Of a DNA stretch of 64,000 bases, positions 36,009-44,142 are shown one piece after another. The notes beneath the pieces are model-generated. The model was not told the DNA's origin and made no database searches. It was given only the letters and a program-made list of their open reading frames with translations. Position numbers and translations under genes: made by a program. Location of the stretch: positions 1-64,000 of the forward strand of contig JAFDWZ010000015.1 in the NCBI GenBank assembly GCA_018268195.1, given 5' to 3'. Position 1 is the stretch's first letter; every line of letters starts with the position of its first letter. Source of the DNA: Bacteroidota bacterium (GTDB taxonomy: Bacteria > Bacteroidota > Bacteroidia > AKYH767-A > OLB10).

Positions 36009-37928
36009 TTATTTCTTTATTTGGTAAAAATCTTGGGTTACTTTCTTTTCATCTTCGGTGCAAGCAAAGTCGGCATCATTGAGCGAAGAAAGATTGACAT
36101 ACAATTGGTTTTTGTCTAACAATTCCACCAAATGTTGCTTTTGCTCTGCTAATGTAAGGGCTTTAAATTCATCAATGTGTTGTTCTTGTTTTTGCAAGTC
36201 AACATTGTAGTTAAGGAAAGATTTTTCTTTCATCTGCTCCCAAATTTTCAAAAGGGCTTTGGTGTCTTTGGCGGATTCAATTTGCTCAATAAAAGTTTGA
36301 TTGTATTTTTTGAGTTCGAGATATATAAATTCATCTGAACCATTTTGCTCAATTACTCTCTGAACACGTTTTGACGTTACAGTTTCAACATAGTCCATTT
36401 GTTCACACAAAATAAATTTGCGATTTCCACCATCTTCTTTGTTTAATTCTAAAACAGCGTGTGCAGTTGTGCCACTGCCTGCGTGATAATCCAAAACAAT
36501 TGCATCTTTATCGTTACCAACAACTGCATAAACACAATCTTTTACATTGTATAATGATTTTGGGAAACTAAATTTATTCTCTGGAACTAATCTGCTAACA
36601 ATTTTTGTCCCATATTCATTAGCATCGTATTTAGGGTCAATCCATACAGTTTTGTATTGTCCAAAATTCTTACCGATTTCAACATCCCATTGACCACTTT
36701 TTTTTCTTGCTCGAAGTAGGTCTCTTATTTCTTCAACGGATTGTCTCGCATATCTCCATTTTCTTTCAATATTATCATTATCTATTGGATAAATATAAAC
36801 CTTACCGTCTTTGATAATTTCTCTTTTACTTGGGTGAAAATCGTCTTCACATACTTCACCAAATTCAATGATTTCGGAAGTCTTTGGGTCAACAACAATA
36901 GGATAAAAACAGTTTTTTGCATCACTTCTTAAACTCTCTCCGCCCCAATTTCTCAAATTTGAAAAATCAATTTCTCTTTCGTCAATTATTCTATTCCCAA
37001 TTAATTTCTTTCCTTTTGGAACAACAAAAAATGCGTATTCGTGTGTGTATGAGAAATTCGTCCCTTGTACACCCCTTGGATTATGTACGATTGTTATGCA
37101 ATGAACTTCATAATCCTTGAAAAACTCTTTAAGCATTACGCCCAAATGAGGTTGTTCATTCTCATCAATTGCCACTATCAAAATACCATCTTTTCTCAAT
37201 AGTTCTTTTGCCGCTATTAACCTGTTATACATAAAGGTTAGCCAAGTTGAACGCTTGAAATTATTATTGTAAGTGAAAGTATCCCCCAATCCACCTGTAT
37301 TATATGGCGGGTCTATGTAAATGAGTTTTACTTTCCCTGCAAATTCATTCTTAAGCGTATGCAATGCTAAAAGATTGTTGCCTTTAATAATCAGGTTGTC
37401 AGTAATAACCCCTTCATCGTCACGATTAAATTTATCAAGTGGTTTTTCTCCGTCTTTGTCAATGCGTTTGGCATTTGTCAACACCTTTGGCTCTAAAAGT
37501 TGGGTAATTTCATCTTGTGCTAAAATTTCATTGAAGAAAATTTCTTCTCGTTTGTCTTCTTCACGGCTTTGTCCGCCTTCCAAAATGCAGTCTCTAAATG
37601 GCCAAACCAAAGCCACTTCGTTGCGTTGCTTTAAATATTTGCCGTCAATAGTTAGTCCAACTTTGTTTTTATACTGCGTGTAGCTGTCGTTCAGGTAGTT
37701 TTTCTGTTCCAAAAACTGCACAAATAAGTTTTGGTTAAAAACCAATGTGCCTTTTACGTTTACAAAAAACTTGTCTTTCAGGTCTGCATTGTCGAGCAAC
37801 AGTCCAATCAATTCTTCATCAAAATTCTGTGCTTTATTAAGCACCACCCATTTTTTCAGCTCTCCGTTGTCGGTAAAGTAGTTGGTTTCTTTTTTCAGTT
37901 GCTTTTCAAGTGTTTCGTATAATTTCAT
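36009..37928 (-). CDS. Type III DNA methyltransferase, Mod subunit
   Basis: Adenine-N6 methyltransferase that also gives sequence recognition to the Res complex. The 639-residue protein has the beta-class order: catalytic IDPPYNTGGLGDTFTYNN (DPPY) first, then target-recognition region, then the AdoMet-binding LDYHAGSGTTAHAVLELN and FILCEQMDYV. DSFIFAVD-like motifs were not needed; VAIDENEQPHL follows DPPY as in Mod/LlaHI-like enzymes. The 5' end overlaps the nucleotidase stop by 4 nt (ATGA). No homopolymer or tandem tetranucleotide tract is visible in the reading frame, so the phase variation known in some mod genes is not suggested here. Target sequence cannot be deduced. Confidence 0.94.
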   Translation of the reverse strand: MKLYETLEKQLKKETNYFTDNGELKKWVVLNKAQNFDEELIGLLLDNADLKDKFFVNVKGTLVFNQNLFVQFLEQKNYLNDSYTQYKNKVGLTIDGKYLKQRNEVALVWPFRDCILEGGQSREEDKREEIFFNEILAQDEITQLLEPKVLTNAKRIDKDGEKPLDKFNRDDEGVITDNLIIKGNNLLALHTLKNEFAGKVKLIYIDPPYNTGGLGDTFTYNNNFKRSTWLTFMYNRLIAAKELLRKDGILIVAIDENEQPHLGVMLKEFFKDYEVHCITIVHNPRGVQGTNFSYTHEYAFFVVPKGKKLIGNRIIDEREIDFSNLRNWGGESLRSDAKNCFYPIVVDPKTSEIIEFGEVCEDDFHPSKREIIKDGKVYIYPIDNDNIERKWRYARQSVEEIRDLLRARKKSGQWDVEIGKNFGQYKTVWIDPKYDANEYGTKIVSRLVPENKFSFPKSLYNVKDCVYAVVGNDKDAIVLDYHAGSGTTAHAVLELNKEDGGNRKFILCEQMDYVETVTSKRVQRVIEQNGSDEFIYLELKKYNQTFIEQIESAKDTKALLKIWEQMKEKSFLNYNVDLQKQEQHIDEFKALTLAEQKQHLVELLDKNQLYVNLSSLNDADFACTEDEKKVTQDFYQIKK

Positions 37929-38884
37929 TTCTCGTCTTTTGCTTTACTGAGTGTTATATTTCCATTTAGTTTCAGTAATGGAGAATCTGATGTGTAAGGC
38001 ACTTTTCCAGATGGAACAACTTTAGAAGATTCAGTCAAATGAACTTCTTGGTCGTCAAAAAATATGTGAGCTCCAAATGCTTTTAAAACATTGTCTTTTG
38101 AAAGCCCACCTAAAAAGTAGGCTTCGTCAACATAAACACCCCATTTGCGAAGTGTTTTGATAACTCTCATATGTGATGGAGCATTTCTTGCAGTAACAAT
38201 TGCCAGCCTCAAAGGAGAAAGCTCAATTGGTGGTGGCATCTCTTCTTGAATTTTTGAAAGTTTGATTAGCAATTTTGCAAAAGGACCTTCTGCCAATGGT
38301 TCGTCTTGATGTTCTTGCTCGTATTTGTGAAAGGCTTCAATACCTTCTGTTTTGTATCTGTGTTCTGATTCGTCCGAAAACAAAACTGCGTCAGCATCAA
38401 AAGCAATTTTCACTCTGTTGTCTGTTGGTTTAAATTCGGTAGGTGGCTCATAAATATATGCAGCAGCCGACTTTTTAGAATCAATTACACTTTGAACATC
38501 TTTAAGGTCTTTGCTTAAAAATAAGTCAATATCAAAAGCATCAATGTAAGGTGCTAAAGGTTCGCCACCACTAAAAGCCATTCTAGTTATGTCCAAATTG
38601 TATTTGCCAACCGAGTTCATAATTCTTACACCTGTTTCAGGACTGTTTCTAGACATTACAACAACTTCAACAATTCTTTTTTTTGCGTTTTCATTCAAGT
38701 GAAGTAAACTTTGAATTAGGTGAAACGCTGTTCCTGGTTCTAATGGTTCATTTTCGTGTTCAAGTTGATATTTTCTGAAACCGGAAATACCTTCGGTATT
38801 GAAAATTTCATTTTCCCTTTCAAGATTGAAAAGTGCTCGACTGGATACTCCAACTACTAATATTTCTGAAAAGTCTACTGGCAT
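37925..38884 (-). CDS. Cytosolic 5'-nucleotidase (NT5C1-like) in the R-M operon
   Basis: A 319-residue HAD-fold protein of the 5'-nucleotidase family related to eukaryotic NT5C1. Motif I-like VKIAFDADAVLFSDESEHRY (about 158-177), PLAEGPFAKLL, LRLAIVTARNAPSHMRVIKT (motif II-like, Thr-Ala-Arg), DEAYFLGGLSKDNVLKAFGA and HIFFDDQEVHL (acidic motif) follow the family. An N-terminal half repeats a similar pattern (VVGVSSRALFNLERENEIF). It would hydrolyse nucleoside monophosphates. It starts inside a TAATG overlap with the XRE stop and ends overlapping mod, so it is a full member of the R-M operon. A defence role (nucleotide depletion or signal removal) is inference. Confidence 0.85.
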   Translation of the reverse strand: MPVDFSEILVVGVSSRALFNLERENEIFNTEGISGFRKYQLEHENEPLEPGTAFHLIQSLLHLNENAKKRIVEVVVMSRNSPETGVRIMNSVGKYNLDITRMAFSGGEPLAPYIDAFDIDLFLSKDLKDVQSVIDSKKSAAAYIYEPPTEFKPTDNRVKIAFDADAVLFSDESEHRYKTEGIEAFHKYEQEHQDEPLAEGPFAKLLIKLSKIQEEMPPPIELSPLRLAIVTARNAPSHMRVIKTLRKWGVYVDEAYFLGGLSKDNVLKAFGAHIFFDDQEVHLTESSKVVPSGKVPYTSDSPLLKLNGNITLSKAKDEK

Positions 38885-39186
38885 TATTTAGGTTTCTTTT
38901 TGTTGTATTTAATTTTCTCTTCTGCTACTTGCATTGCTTGTAATGCCAAATCTTCGTCTTGAACTTCGTAATATAGTTTGTCTGAAAGCCAAGCTATGAT
39001 TACTTCATTCTTTTGGTTCTTATAAAAGTTGGCAAGTGATTTTACTTGCTCTTTTGTCGGCATTCGTTTGTCCTGCTCAATTTTACTTAAGATAGTCGGG
39101 TCAAGCGAAAGTTTGGCCCCAACCTCTCTAAGGAGTAGTCCTTTTCTTTCTCTTAATTCTCGTAATGTCGTCCCAATTGTTTTCAA
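38884..39186 (-). CDS. XRE-family transcriptional regulator of the type III operon
   Basis: About 100 residues with an N-terminal helix-turn-helix: IGTTLRELRERKGLLLREVG, AKLSLDPTILSKIEQDKR and MPTKEQVKSLANFY. A TTG at 39186 (followed by KTIGTTLREL) is preferred as start: the longer reading begins with a TTG at 39219 that lies inside the TACATTTG promoter box. The C-terminal part (LSDKLYYEVQDEDLALQAMQ) is typical of XRE regulators found with restriction or nucleotidase genes. First gene of the operon, overlapping the nucleotidase ATG by 1 nt. Likely autoregulator and timing factor. Confidence 0.8.
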   Translation of the reverse strand: MKTIGTTLRELRERKGLLLREVGAKLSLDPTILSKIEQDKRMPTKEQVKSLANFYKNQKNEVIIAWLSDKLYYEVQDEDLALQAMQVAEEKIKYNKKKPK

Positions 39187-39216
39187 TGTGCTTTGTTTTG
39201 ACTTGACAAATATTGG

Positions 39217-39224
39217 CAAATGTA
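39217..39224 (-). promoter_or_regulatory. Predicted -7 promoter box of the type III R-M operon
   Basis: TACATTTG on the minus strand is a TAnnTTTG match about 30 nt upstream of the TTG at 39186. It is the only good box between the operon and the hsdM relic. Confidence 0.5.
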
Positions 39225-39253
39225 AAAATTATTTTTCGTTTCATTGTCAAAAG

Positions 39254-39490
39254 TTACCTTCTATTTTTCAGGCGAAGTGGCCGGTTTTCGGCAAACTCAG
39301 CAAAAGTTAAATCGCCATCGCTTTCGTCTAAAGCGTTTTGGTATTCTTCATCCCACAAGTCGCTTACCCGTTTGAAGAATAGCAGAGGGAAAATATATTG
39401 TTTAAAGTCAGCCGCATAAATCATTCCTCGTAGAATATTGGCTGCTCCCCAGAGATAATCTTCTAATTGTTTTTGTGTCCTAATTTCAGT
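39254..39490 (-). pseudogene. Truncated type I methylase hsdM (N-terminal fragment)
   Basis: A frame overlapping the 3' end of the AbiEii gene and ending at TAA 39254-39256 encodes QLEDYLWGAANILRG, then MIYAADFKQYIFPLLFFKRV and SDLWDEEYQNALDES, then FAEFAENRPLRLKNRR. This is the N-terminal helical domain of HsdM, the DNA methylase subunit of type I restriction. The ~500 residues that should follow, with the AdoMet and NPPF motifs, are missing. The cut lies where the type III operon promoter begins, so that operon probably replaced the rest. Exact 5' end uncertain. Confidence 0.85.
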
Positions 39491-40281
39491 TTCTTTAAAT
39501 GTCTTTGCACTTCTCGTTCTACTTGGTCAAAGTCGGGTAAGTCTTTTATTTGTTCACTCATGGAACTTTGCCAGCGACCTTTGTATTGTGGTAAGCGTTC
39601 GGTTATTTTTTTCGGAAAATCGGCAGGATTTAATTCTTTGCTTTTACACTTGCTTTCAAATTCACTCTTGTAAAAATCAACATCCATTCCGTGTTGCTCC
39701 AATAAATACCATAAGTCGTAAAAATCACGGGCTTGCATTCGCTGCATTACCGAACGCATTTTTTCAACCAATGCTTCTTCCAACGTGTAACATAATAATT
39801 GATAATCTTCCAAGTCCGAATAATCCACAAAAACACTTTTCATTATAGGATTAAATACTAATTGTTCACTTCGTGAAATATCTATTTTTACACGCTTATT
39901 ACTCCCTTGCCCACCAAGTGGACCAATGTAGCTGATGTAAAAATTGACACCTCCATCTTCGTGTTGGTTGTCATCAACGATTTCAAGCGGGATGTTGGCT
40001 TCTTCTTTTATAAACTCAAATGTTTGATTAAACCATTCAAAAATTTGTTCGTTAGAAATTTCATTTTTCAACAATGTAAAACCAAGGTCTTCCGAAAAAC
40101 GGTAATCCTCAAAATAGATTTTTTTCAATACCGTTCCGCCTTTGAACACAATTGCTCTGGAAAGTTGTTCGTGTTGTGAAATTCCAAACAATATCCACGA
40201 AAGAATATAGTCTTTTTCGATTTGTTGGTCTCGAACACCAATTGCTCTTGCTTTTTGCTGTATTTCTCCTGGCTTTATCAC
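39463..40281 (-). CDS. AbiEii/AbiGii-family nucleotidyltransferase toxin
   Basis: Toxin half of a type IV-like abortive-infection module; AbiEii proteins are DUF1814 nucleotidyltransferases. The 272-residue protein has the family landmarks GVRDQQIEKDYILSWIL, AIVFKGGTVLKKIYFEDYRF and MRSVMQRMQARDFYDLWYLL. In the nucleotidyltransferase motif it reads SEDLGF where the family has SEDxDF: the second aspartate of the metal-binding pair is glycine (codon GGT). This may cripple the enzyme. The start overlaps the AbiEi stop by 4 nt. It reads into the hsdM relic at its 3' end. Confidence 0.88.
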   Translation of the reverse strand: MIKPGEIQQKARAIGVRDQQIEKDYILSWILFGISQHEQLSRAIVFKGGTVLKKIYFEDYRFSEDLGFTLLKNEISNEQIFEWFNQTFEFIKEEANIPLEIVDDNQHEDGGVNFYISYIGPLGGQGSNKRVKIDISRSEQLVFNPIMKSVFVDYSDLEDYQLLCYTLEEALVEKMRSVMQRMQARDFYDLWYLLEQHGMDVDFYKSEFESKCKSKELNPADFPKKITERLPQYKGRWQSSMSEQIKDLPDFDQVEREVQRHLKKLKLGHKNN

Positions 40282-41150
40282 GTGTAAATTGCCGATTTAA
40301 TGGTTTCTGTTTCTAAATTTTGTAACACGCTCCAACGTCTATTGAATGTTCCTTTCTTGGGTAATTCTGTATCAAGTACGATATAGGAATCCGTTTTTAG
40401 TTTTTGCAATTCATCTATGATGTTGGTTTGCACTTTCAACACTTCCAACAAAAAACCCAAACGTTTTATCACTGCTTGCGAACCAAAACGATTTGAATAG
40501 TCAAGCAAAGTATCATATTTAATCTTGTCTTTTGAAATGTAGATGGCTCTCGCTATTTCTACAATTCCACCTGCGTAGTCGGGTTTAAACAAGCAATCAA
40601 TAAATGTCTTTTCCAAATCAGAACACAGCACTTTATGAAAACTGTCAATCCGTATTTTTTTTGCTCCGAAAAAATGTTTGTCGTTGTGGTAAATAAATTG
40701 AAAAGGAACATTTTTGATTTCAATTTGAGAAGGTCTGATTTGTTTTGATACAACAATTTGCTCTTTCAAAGAAGGTTGTGTTATAAGATTATGAATCTGC
40801 AATGCAGAATAATAACCGATGTAATGTTTCGCATCATTAACTAAATGTTCCGCAATCAAATGCCAGTCGGGCATAAAGGTTTCGGCATTTGTTTCATAAG
40901 GAATAATGTGATAAACACCTTCTTTCAAACGCATCAAAAGCCCACGTCTGGTCATATCACTCAACAGTTCCCGAATTGTTCCTACTTTTGAATTTGGTAA
41001 CGCTTTTTGAGCCAAATCAATATCAAAACAAGTCTTGTTCTGCTCGTTGAAGTACGATAGAAGTTGGGCAGATTGTGTCGATATGTTTTTACTTTCTATA
41101 TTCAATATGTCAGGTATATCCTGATTATAAATATATAAAATATTATTCAA
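40278..41150 (-). CDS. AbiEi-family antitoxin/transcriptional regulator
   Basis: Cognate antitoxin of AbiEii, in the family a transcriptional autorepressor with an N-terminal winged helix and a C-terminal AbiEi_1/4-type domain. The 290-residue protein shows a winged-helix segment (SAQLLSYFNEQNKTCFDIDL, SKVGTIRELLSDMTRRGLLM, RLKEGVYHIIP) and then YIGYYSALQIHNL and RIDSFHKVLCSDLEKTFIDC. The first codon at 41150 is TTG; a TTG or internal start slightly later is possible. It is coupled to the toxin gene by a 4-nt overlap. A palindrome overlaps its start and is a likely operator. Confidence 0.85.
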   Translation of the reverse strand: MNNILYIYNQDIPDILNIESKNISTQSAQLLSYFNEQNKTCFDIDLAQKALPNSKVGTIRELLSDMTRRGLLMRLKEGVYHIIPYETNAETFMPDWHLIAEHLVNDAKHYIGYYSALQIHNLITQPSLKEQIVVSKQIRPSQIEIKNVPFQFIYHNDKHFFGAKKIRIDSFHKVLCSDLEKTFIDCLFKPDYAGGIVEIARAIYISKDKIKYDTLLDYSNRFGSQAVIKRLGFLLEVLKVQTNIIDELQKLKTDSYIVLDTELPKKGTFNRRWSVLQNLETETIKSAIYT

Positions 41151-41160
41151 TAATGGATAT
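41115..41160. promoter_or_regulatory. Palindromic operator-like site at the abiEi start
   Basis: ATATCC (41116-41121) faces GGATAT (41155-41160), and inside lies the palindrome ATTATTCAATAAT (41142-41154). AbiEi proteins are known to repress their own operon through inverted repeats, so this is the probable binding site. Confidence 0.45.
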
Positions 41161-41234
41161 TATTTTGTTTTAAAGTTTAAATATCAGGTTTTGGCTGATT
41201 ATTCTGATGTGAAACATTATTACTTGGGTGTGTT

Positions 41235-41463
41235 GGCAAAAAACGGCTTCCCGAAAAATCGGAACAGGCTTTTTGGTTTTGCGAAGGGGCTGTACCTATA
41301 TCAATCGGGATGTTGGGCAAAACCAAATCCTGTAAAAACGGGACAAGTTGTGCTTGAAAGTGCGTTGGCTGTTTTTTTACACTTGTCCACAACCCCAGTC
41401 TATCTAAAAACTTCGATTACCCTTCAAAAGTAATTATTTTCTGTTTCAGAAAGTCATCAGAGA
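41235..41463. repeat. Cassette repeat, copy 2 (5' part plus upstream module)
   Basis: Two pieces. 41235-41345 (GGCAAAAAACGGCTTCCCGA through ATCAATCGGGATGT and GTAAAAACGGGA) is found again, shorter, at 57786-57850. 41396-41463 (CAGTCTATCTAAAAACTTCG to TTTCAGAAAGTCATCAGAG) is the beginning of the main intergenic repeat, which then stops. It lies between the abiE operon and the methyltransferase cassette. Confidence 0.7.
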
Positions 41464-41482
41464 GGATTGGGGCGGATAAAAT

Positions 41483-42007
41483 TTAGTTTTTAGAAAAATA
41501 GCAAGCGTACATACTACCGCCATAAACAGATTTTTGTTCACCTAATTTCTCAATTATTCTATAGTTTAATTTTTGAAACAACTTGTTTATTTCTTCAAAA
41601 GGAATAGGAAATGGCACCCATTGACTAGCCTGAGTTTGGTCATATTCTACCATTAGAAAAGCTGGAGTTGAATGAAAGTATTTTTCTAATTTTAAAATCA
41701 ATTTTTCTTTTTCTTGTATAAAATGAAAAGCGTTTGCCATTAGTATTCCATCTATGCGTTCCAACGGTAAATTGTCTTTTTCGAAATCGCCTTTTTTGAA
41801 ATCTATGTTTACTGAGTTGGCAAATGCTTTAGGTAGTTGTTGAGCATATTTGTCTATAGCAGTGATGCTGCTTCCTTTAGGTAAAAAGGAGGCCAAAGCC
41901 TCAGTGAATACCCCATTTCCACAACCCAAATCTGTCCAATGCAAAGGTTGCTTGCTCTTGAGACGAGAAGAAACCGGCTGAATAAGTTGAGTATATTTAT
42001 TTCTCAA
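41483..42007 (-). CDS. Class I SAM-dependent methyltransferase
   Basis: A 174-residue soluble methyltransferase. Motif I is LHWTDLGCGNGVFTEALASF, acidic ribose-binding AIDKYAQQL follows, then KKGDFEKDNLPLERIDGILM and FHFIQEKEKLILKLEKYFH. The SAM fold is compact and lacks an obvious substrate domain, so the substrate (small molecule likely) is unknown. First of a three-gene minus-strand group ending 18 nt from the SnoaL-like gene; flanked by cassette repeat copies. Confidence 0.82.
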   Translation of the reverse strand: MRNKYTQLIQPVSSRLKSKQPLHWTDLGCGNGVFTEALASFLPKGSSITAIDKYAQQLPKAFANSVNIDFKKGDFEKDNLPLERIDGILMANAFHFIQEKEKLILKLEKYFHSTPAFLMVEYDQTQASQWVPFPIPFEEINKLFQKLNYRIIEKLGEQKSVYGGSMYACYFSKN

Positions 42008-42024
42008 AATAAAATGTGATAGGC

Positions 42025-42462
42025 TTAATGCACCTGCCCAATGTCTAAACGCTTAATTTTCCCTTCAGCATTTAGTTGAAATTTAAAAAACACTTTAAAA
42101 GTACCCCATTGGCCTGCATAGAAATTACCAGTAATCTCTTTCCCTTGGTTTTCTACTTTGTCAATAGTCAGGAATTTTTCTTTATGATTAAAAGCGTTGT
42201 CGAAAAATGATTTGAAATTCATTGTGTTTCCATCATCGGTAAAAACAGCATCTGCTGTAAAATAAGAATACCATGATTTTAAATCGTTTGATTGCAAAGC
42301 CTCTATTGCTTGTTTTACGTTTGGGTTAGTGAGTTTTGATAAGTCCATTGTATTTTGATTTTTTAAATGATTAGATTTCTTTTGAGAGTTTTTCTGCTCT
42401 GTCGGTTGTGCACCGGAATTCAATACCAATGTCGTGCATAATATTAAAATAATTGTTCTCAT
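42025..42462 (-). CDS. Exported SnoaL/NTF2-like protein
   Basis: A 145-residue protein with a signal peptide (IILILCTTLVLNSGAQPT). After a lysine/asparagine-rich linker the domain (NVKQAIEALQSNDLKSWYSY, FTADAVFTDDGNTMNF, KEITGNFYAGQWGTFKVFFK) follows the SnoaL-like, NTF2-fold pattern of small ligand-binding or hydrolytic proteins. No catalytic residue can be assigned. It overlaps the DoxX-like gene upstream by 1 nt and is co-transcribed with it. Confidence 0.65.
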   Translation of the reverse strand: MRTIILILCTTLVLNSGAQPTEQKNSQKKSNHLKNQNTMDLSKLTNPNVKQAIEALQSNDLKSWYSYFTADAVFTDDGNTMNFKSFFDNAFNHKEKFLTIDKVENQGKEITGNFYAGQWGTFKVFFKFQLNAEGKIKRLDIGQVH

Positions 42463-42818
42463 TAAGTCGTTTTTAATGGGTGTTGCAAATAAATAATCAC
42501 CAAATTAAGCAAAAGAAAAGGCAATTCAATAGCTACGCCTTTCAAATCTTTGTCTAACAAGTGTAAGCAGATAATCATTAAAATTCCTGCTGCCATTAAA
42601 AAATTACCCCATACAAATGTTTTAGGAAATAAAATGAGGATTGCACTAAGCATGGTAATCGCTCCGTTAACCATCAAAGCGTTTCTGCTAAAGTTCCATT
42701 TGCTGAACATGTCCATCATTTCAGGTTTTGCTGTCAGCATTGCGTAGCCTTGTTTTAGTCCCATAAAAATGGCACAAAGCATCAGGATTGAATTAATAAT
42801 TTTAATTGCTGTTATCAT
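42462..42818 (-). CDS. Small DoxX-like membrane protein
   Basis: A 118-residue protein with four membrane helices: IKIINSILMLCAIFMGLKQG, ALMVNGAITMLSAILILFP, FLMAAGILMIICLHLL and IELPFLLLNLVIIYLQ. The layout and the GLKQGYAMLTAKPEM loop resemble DoxX-related small proteins. It heads the cluster with the SnoaL-like protein and the methyltransferase. Function unknown. Confidence 0.6.
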   Translation of the reverse strand: MITAIKIINSILMLCAIFMGLKQGYAMLTAKPEMMDMFSKWNFSRNALMVNGAITMLSAILILFPKTFVWGNFLMAAGILMIICLHLLDKDLKGVAIELPFLLLNLVIIYLQHPLKTT

Positions 42819-43014
42819 ATTTTTTTGTTTGTCTGTTGAATGTTAACTCTGTCGTCCATCAGGTGCCGTATATAACGGCAGTTAACCTATGAACTTTCAA
42901 TAATTTTTTTTCAAATGTAATTAACTTGTGGTTTTAAAAAAGCCATCAGGGCATTTTTAGGCGGATTTAAAGAAATTAAATTTAAGGTGTATGGTATAAG
43001 TTACAAAAAATGCA

Positions 43015-43258
43015 ATTTATTCCTTGTATGTAATGCATGCAATAAATTCACATCAACATATACGTTAATGGCTATCTTATTTTAATAAAATATTCAACAA
43101 ATACATTTGGAGTGTCCAGACGGTACTGGATTTGGCGAAGTGGCGCATTTTTTAGCTCCACGCGGGATTCTATAGATGCACTGTCGTAGGTTTGCCCACA
43201 AAAGTTTCATAGAAGCAATTCCCCCTCCATTGCGGCAAACAACCCTTGCGCGTTCGGC
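43015..43258. repeat. Cassette repeat, copy 3 (3' half)
   Basis: Only the second half is recognisable: TTCCTTGTATGTAATGCATG, CATCAACATATACGTTAATG, ATTCAACAAATACATTTGGA, GGCGAAGTGG, CACAAAAGTTTCATAGAAGC and CCTCCATTGCGGCAAAC. The last bases, GTTCGGC (43252-43258), are close to GTTRRRY and stop 4 nt before the 3' end of the esterase gene. Confidence 0.75.
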
Positions 43259-43261
43259 TTT

Positions 43262-44080
43262 TTATTCTGTTTTGTTTAATGTCCAGATAATTGCTTTTTC
43301 TTTTGTCGCCCTGAAAATTGTTGTGTGTTCTTCCTTTGGTTCATCAGAAAATTTCCATTTTAGGTTTACTTTATTTTCAACTTTGAATATGTTGGCTAAT
43401 TCTTTTGTATATGGTGAAATGTCTTCTGCATCCGAACCTGCAAACCAAATTCGCTTTTCAGTTTCAGGGAAATTTGTCAAATGTTCTTTTGCCGTTCTCA
43501 CTAAATAATGGTTATTCCACCATAATGAAGGGTCAAAAGCAATATAATTGTTAAACATTTCGGGTGTCAAAAAGAACGTTTCCATCACAAAAAGTCCTGA
43601 TGCTGATTCGCCAATGATACTTTTTTCATTCGTTGTTTTATATCTTTTGCTGATTTCAGGAAAAAGTTCTTCTTTAATGAATGCTCTAAATTTTTCTGAA
43701 CCACCAACAACCGGAGCAATTTCTTTGTCTTGCGCCACTTCTGTAAAGCCTGTCAAATCTCTTCTTCGTTGAGTGTTTTCAATTCCGACAAGTATTAAAG
43801 GTTTTATTTTATTTTCTTTAATCAGTTTAGCCAAAGTATTTGCAATGTGAGGAAAGTCTTCTTTTATTCCACCATCTGCCATATACATTACGGGCAAAGA
43901 GTCTTTACTTGCTTTGTAATTTTCTGGTATCCAAACGTTAATTACTCTTTCTTCTCCAACTTGTTTAGATTGTATTTTAAAAGTTTCGTGTACCGGAATA
44001 GGGTCCTTTGGTTGTGATGCGTCTGAGCAACAGGTCAATGTTACAAGAATAAAAAATAAGTTGTAATAAATAAATTTCAT
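43262..44080 (-). CDS. Esterase-like alpha/beta-hydrolase lipoprotein (siderophore-esterase type)
   Basis: A 272-residue lipoprotein (signal ending LVTLTCCSDAS). The catalytic domain resembles the esterase D/Fes/BesA group: RVINVWIPENYKASKDSLPV, LPVMYMADGG, LVGIENTQRRRDLT, and the nucleophile elbow SIIGESASGLFVMETFF (Ser in GESAS). AFDPSLWWNN follows and is typical of the group. The C-terminal His candidate is in EEHTTIFRATKEKAI. Substrate unknown; ferri-siderophore, acyl-peptide or ester drug are all possible. Single gene bounded by repeat copies on both sides. Confidence 0.8.
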   Translation of the reverse strand: MKFIYYNLFFILVTLTCCSDASQPKDPIPVHETFKIQSKQVGEERVINVWIPENYKASKDSLPVMYMADGGIKEDFPHIANTLAKLIKENKIKPLILVGIENTQRRRDLTGFTEVAQDKEIAPVVGGSEKFRAFIKEELFPEISKRYKTTNEKSIIGESASGLFVMETFFLTPEMFNNYIAFDPSLWWNNHYLVRTAKEHLTNFPETEKRIWFAGSDAEDISPYTKELANIFKVENKVNLKWKFSDEPKEEHTTIFRATKEKAIIWTLNKTE

Positions 44081-44142
44081 GTTTTTTTGAATTTTGTCTG
44101 TTTATATTTTTTACGTTGTCGTTTTAGGCTGACGCACTACGT

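Noticed and set aside
36009-37928. Phase-variable repeat tract in mod
   Set aside because: I looked for homopolymers or tandem tetranucleotides within the gene and saw none long enough.
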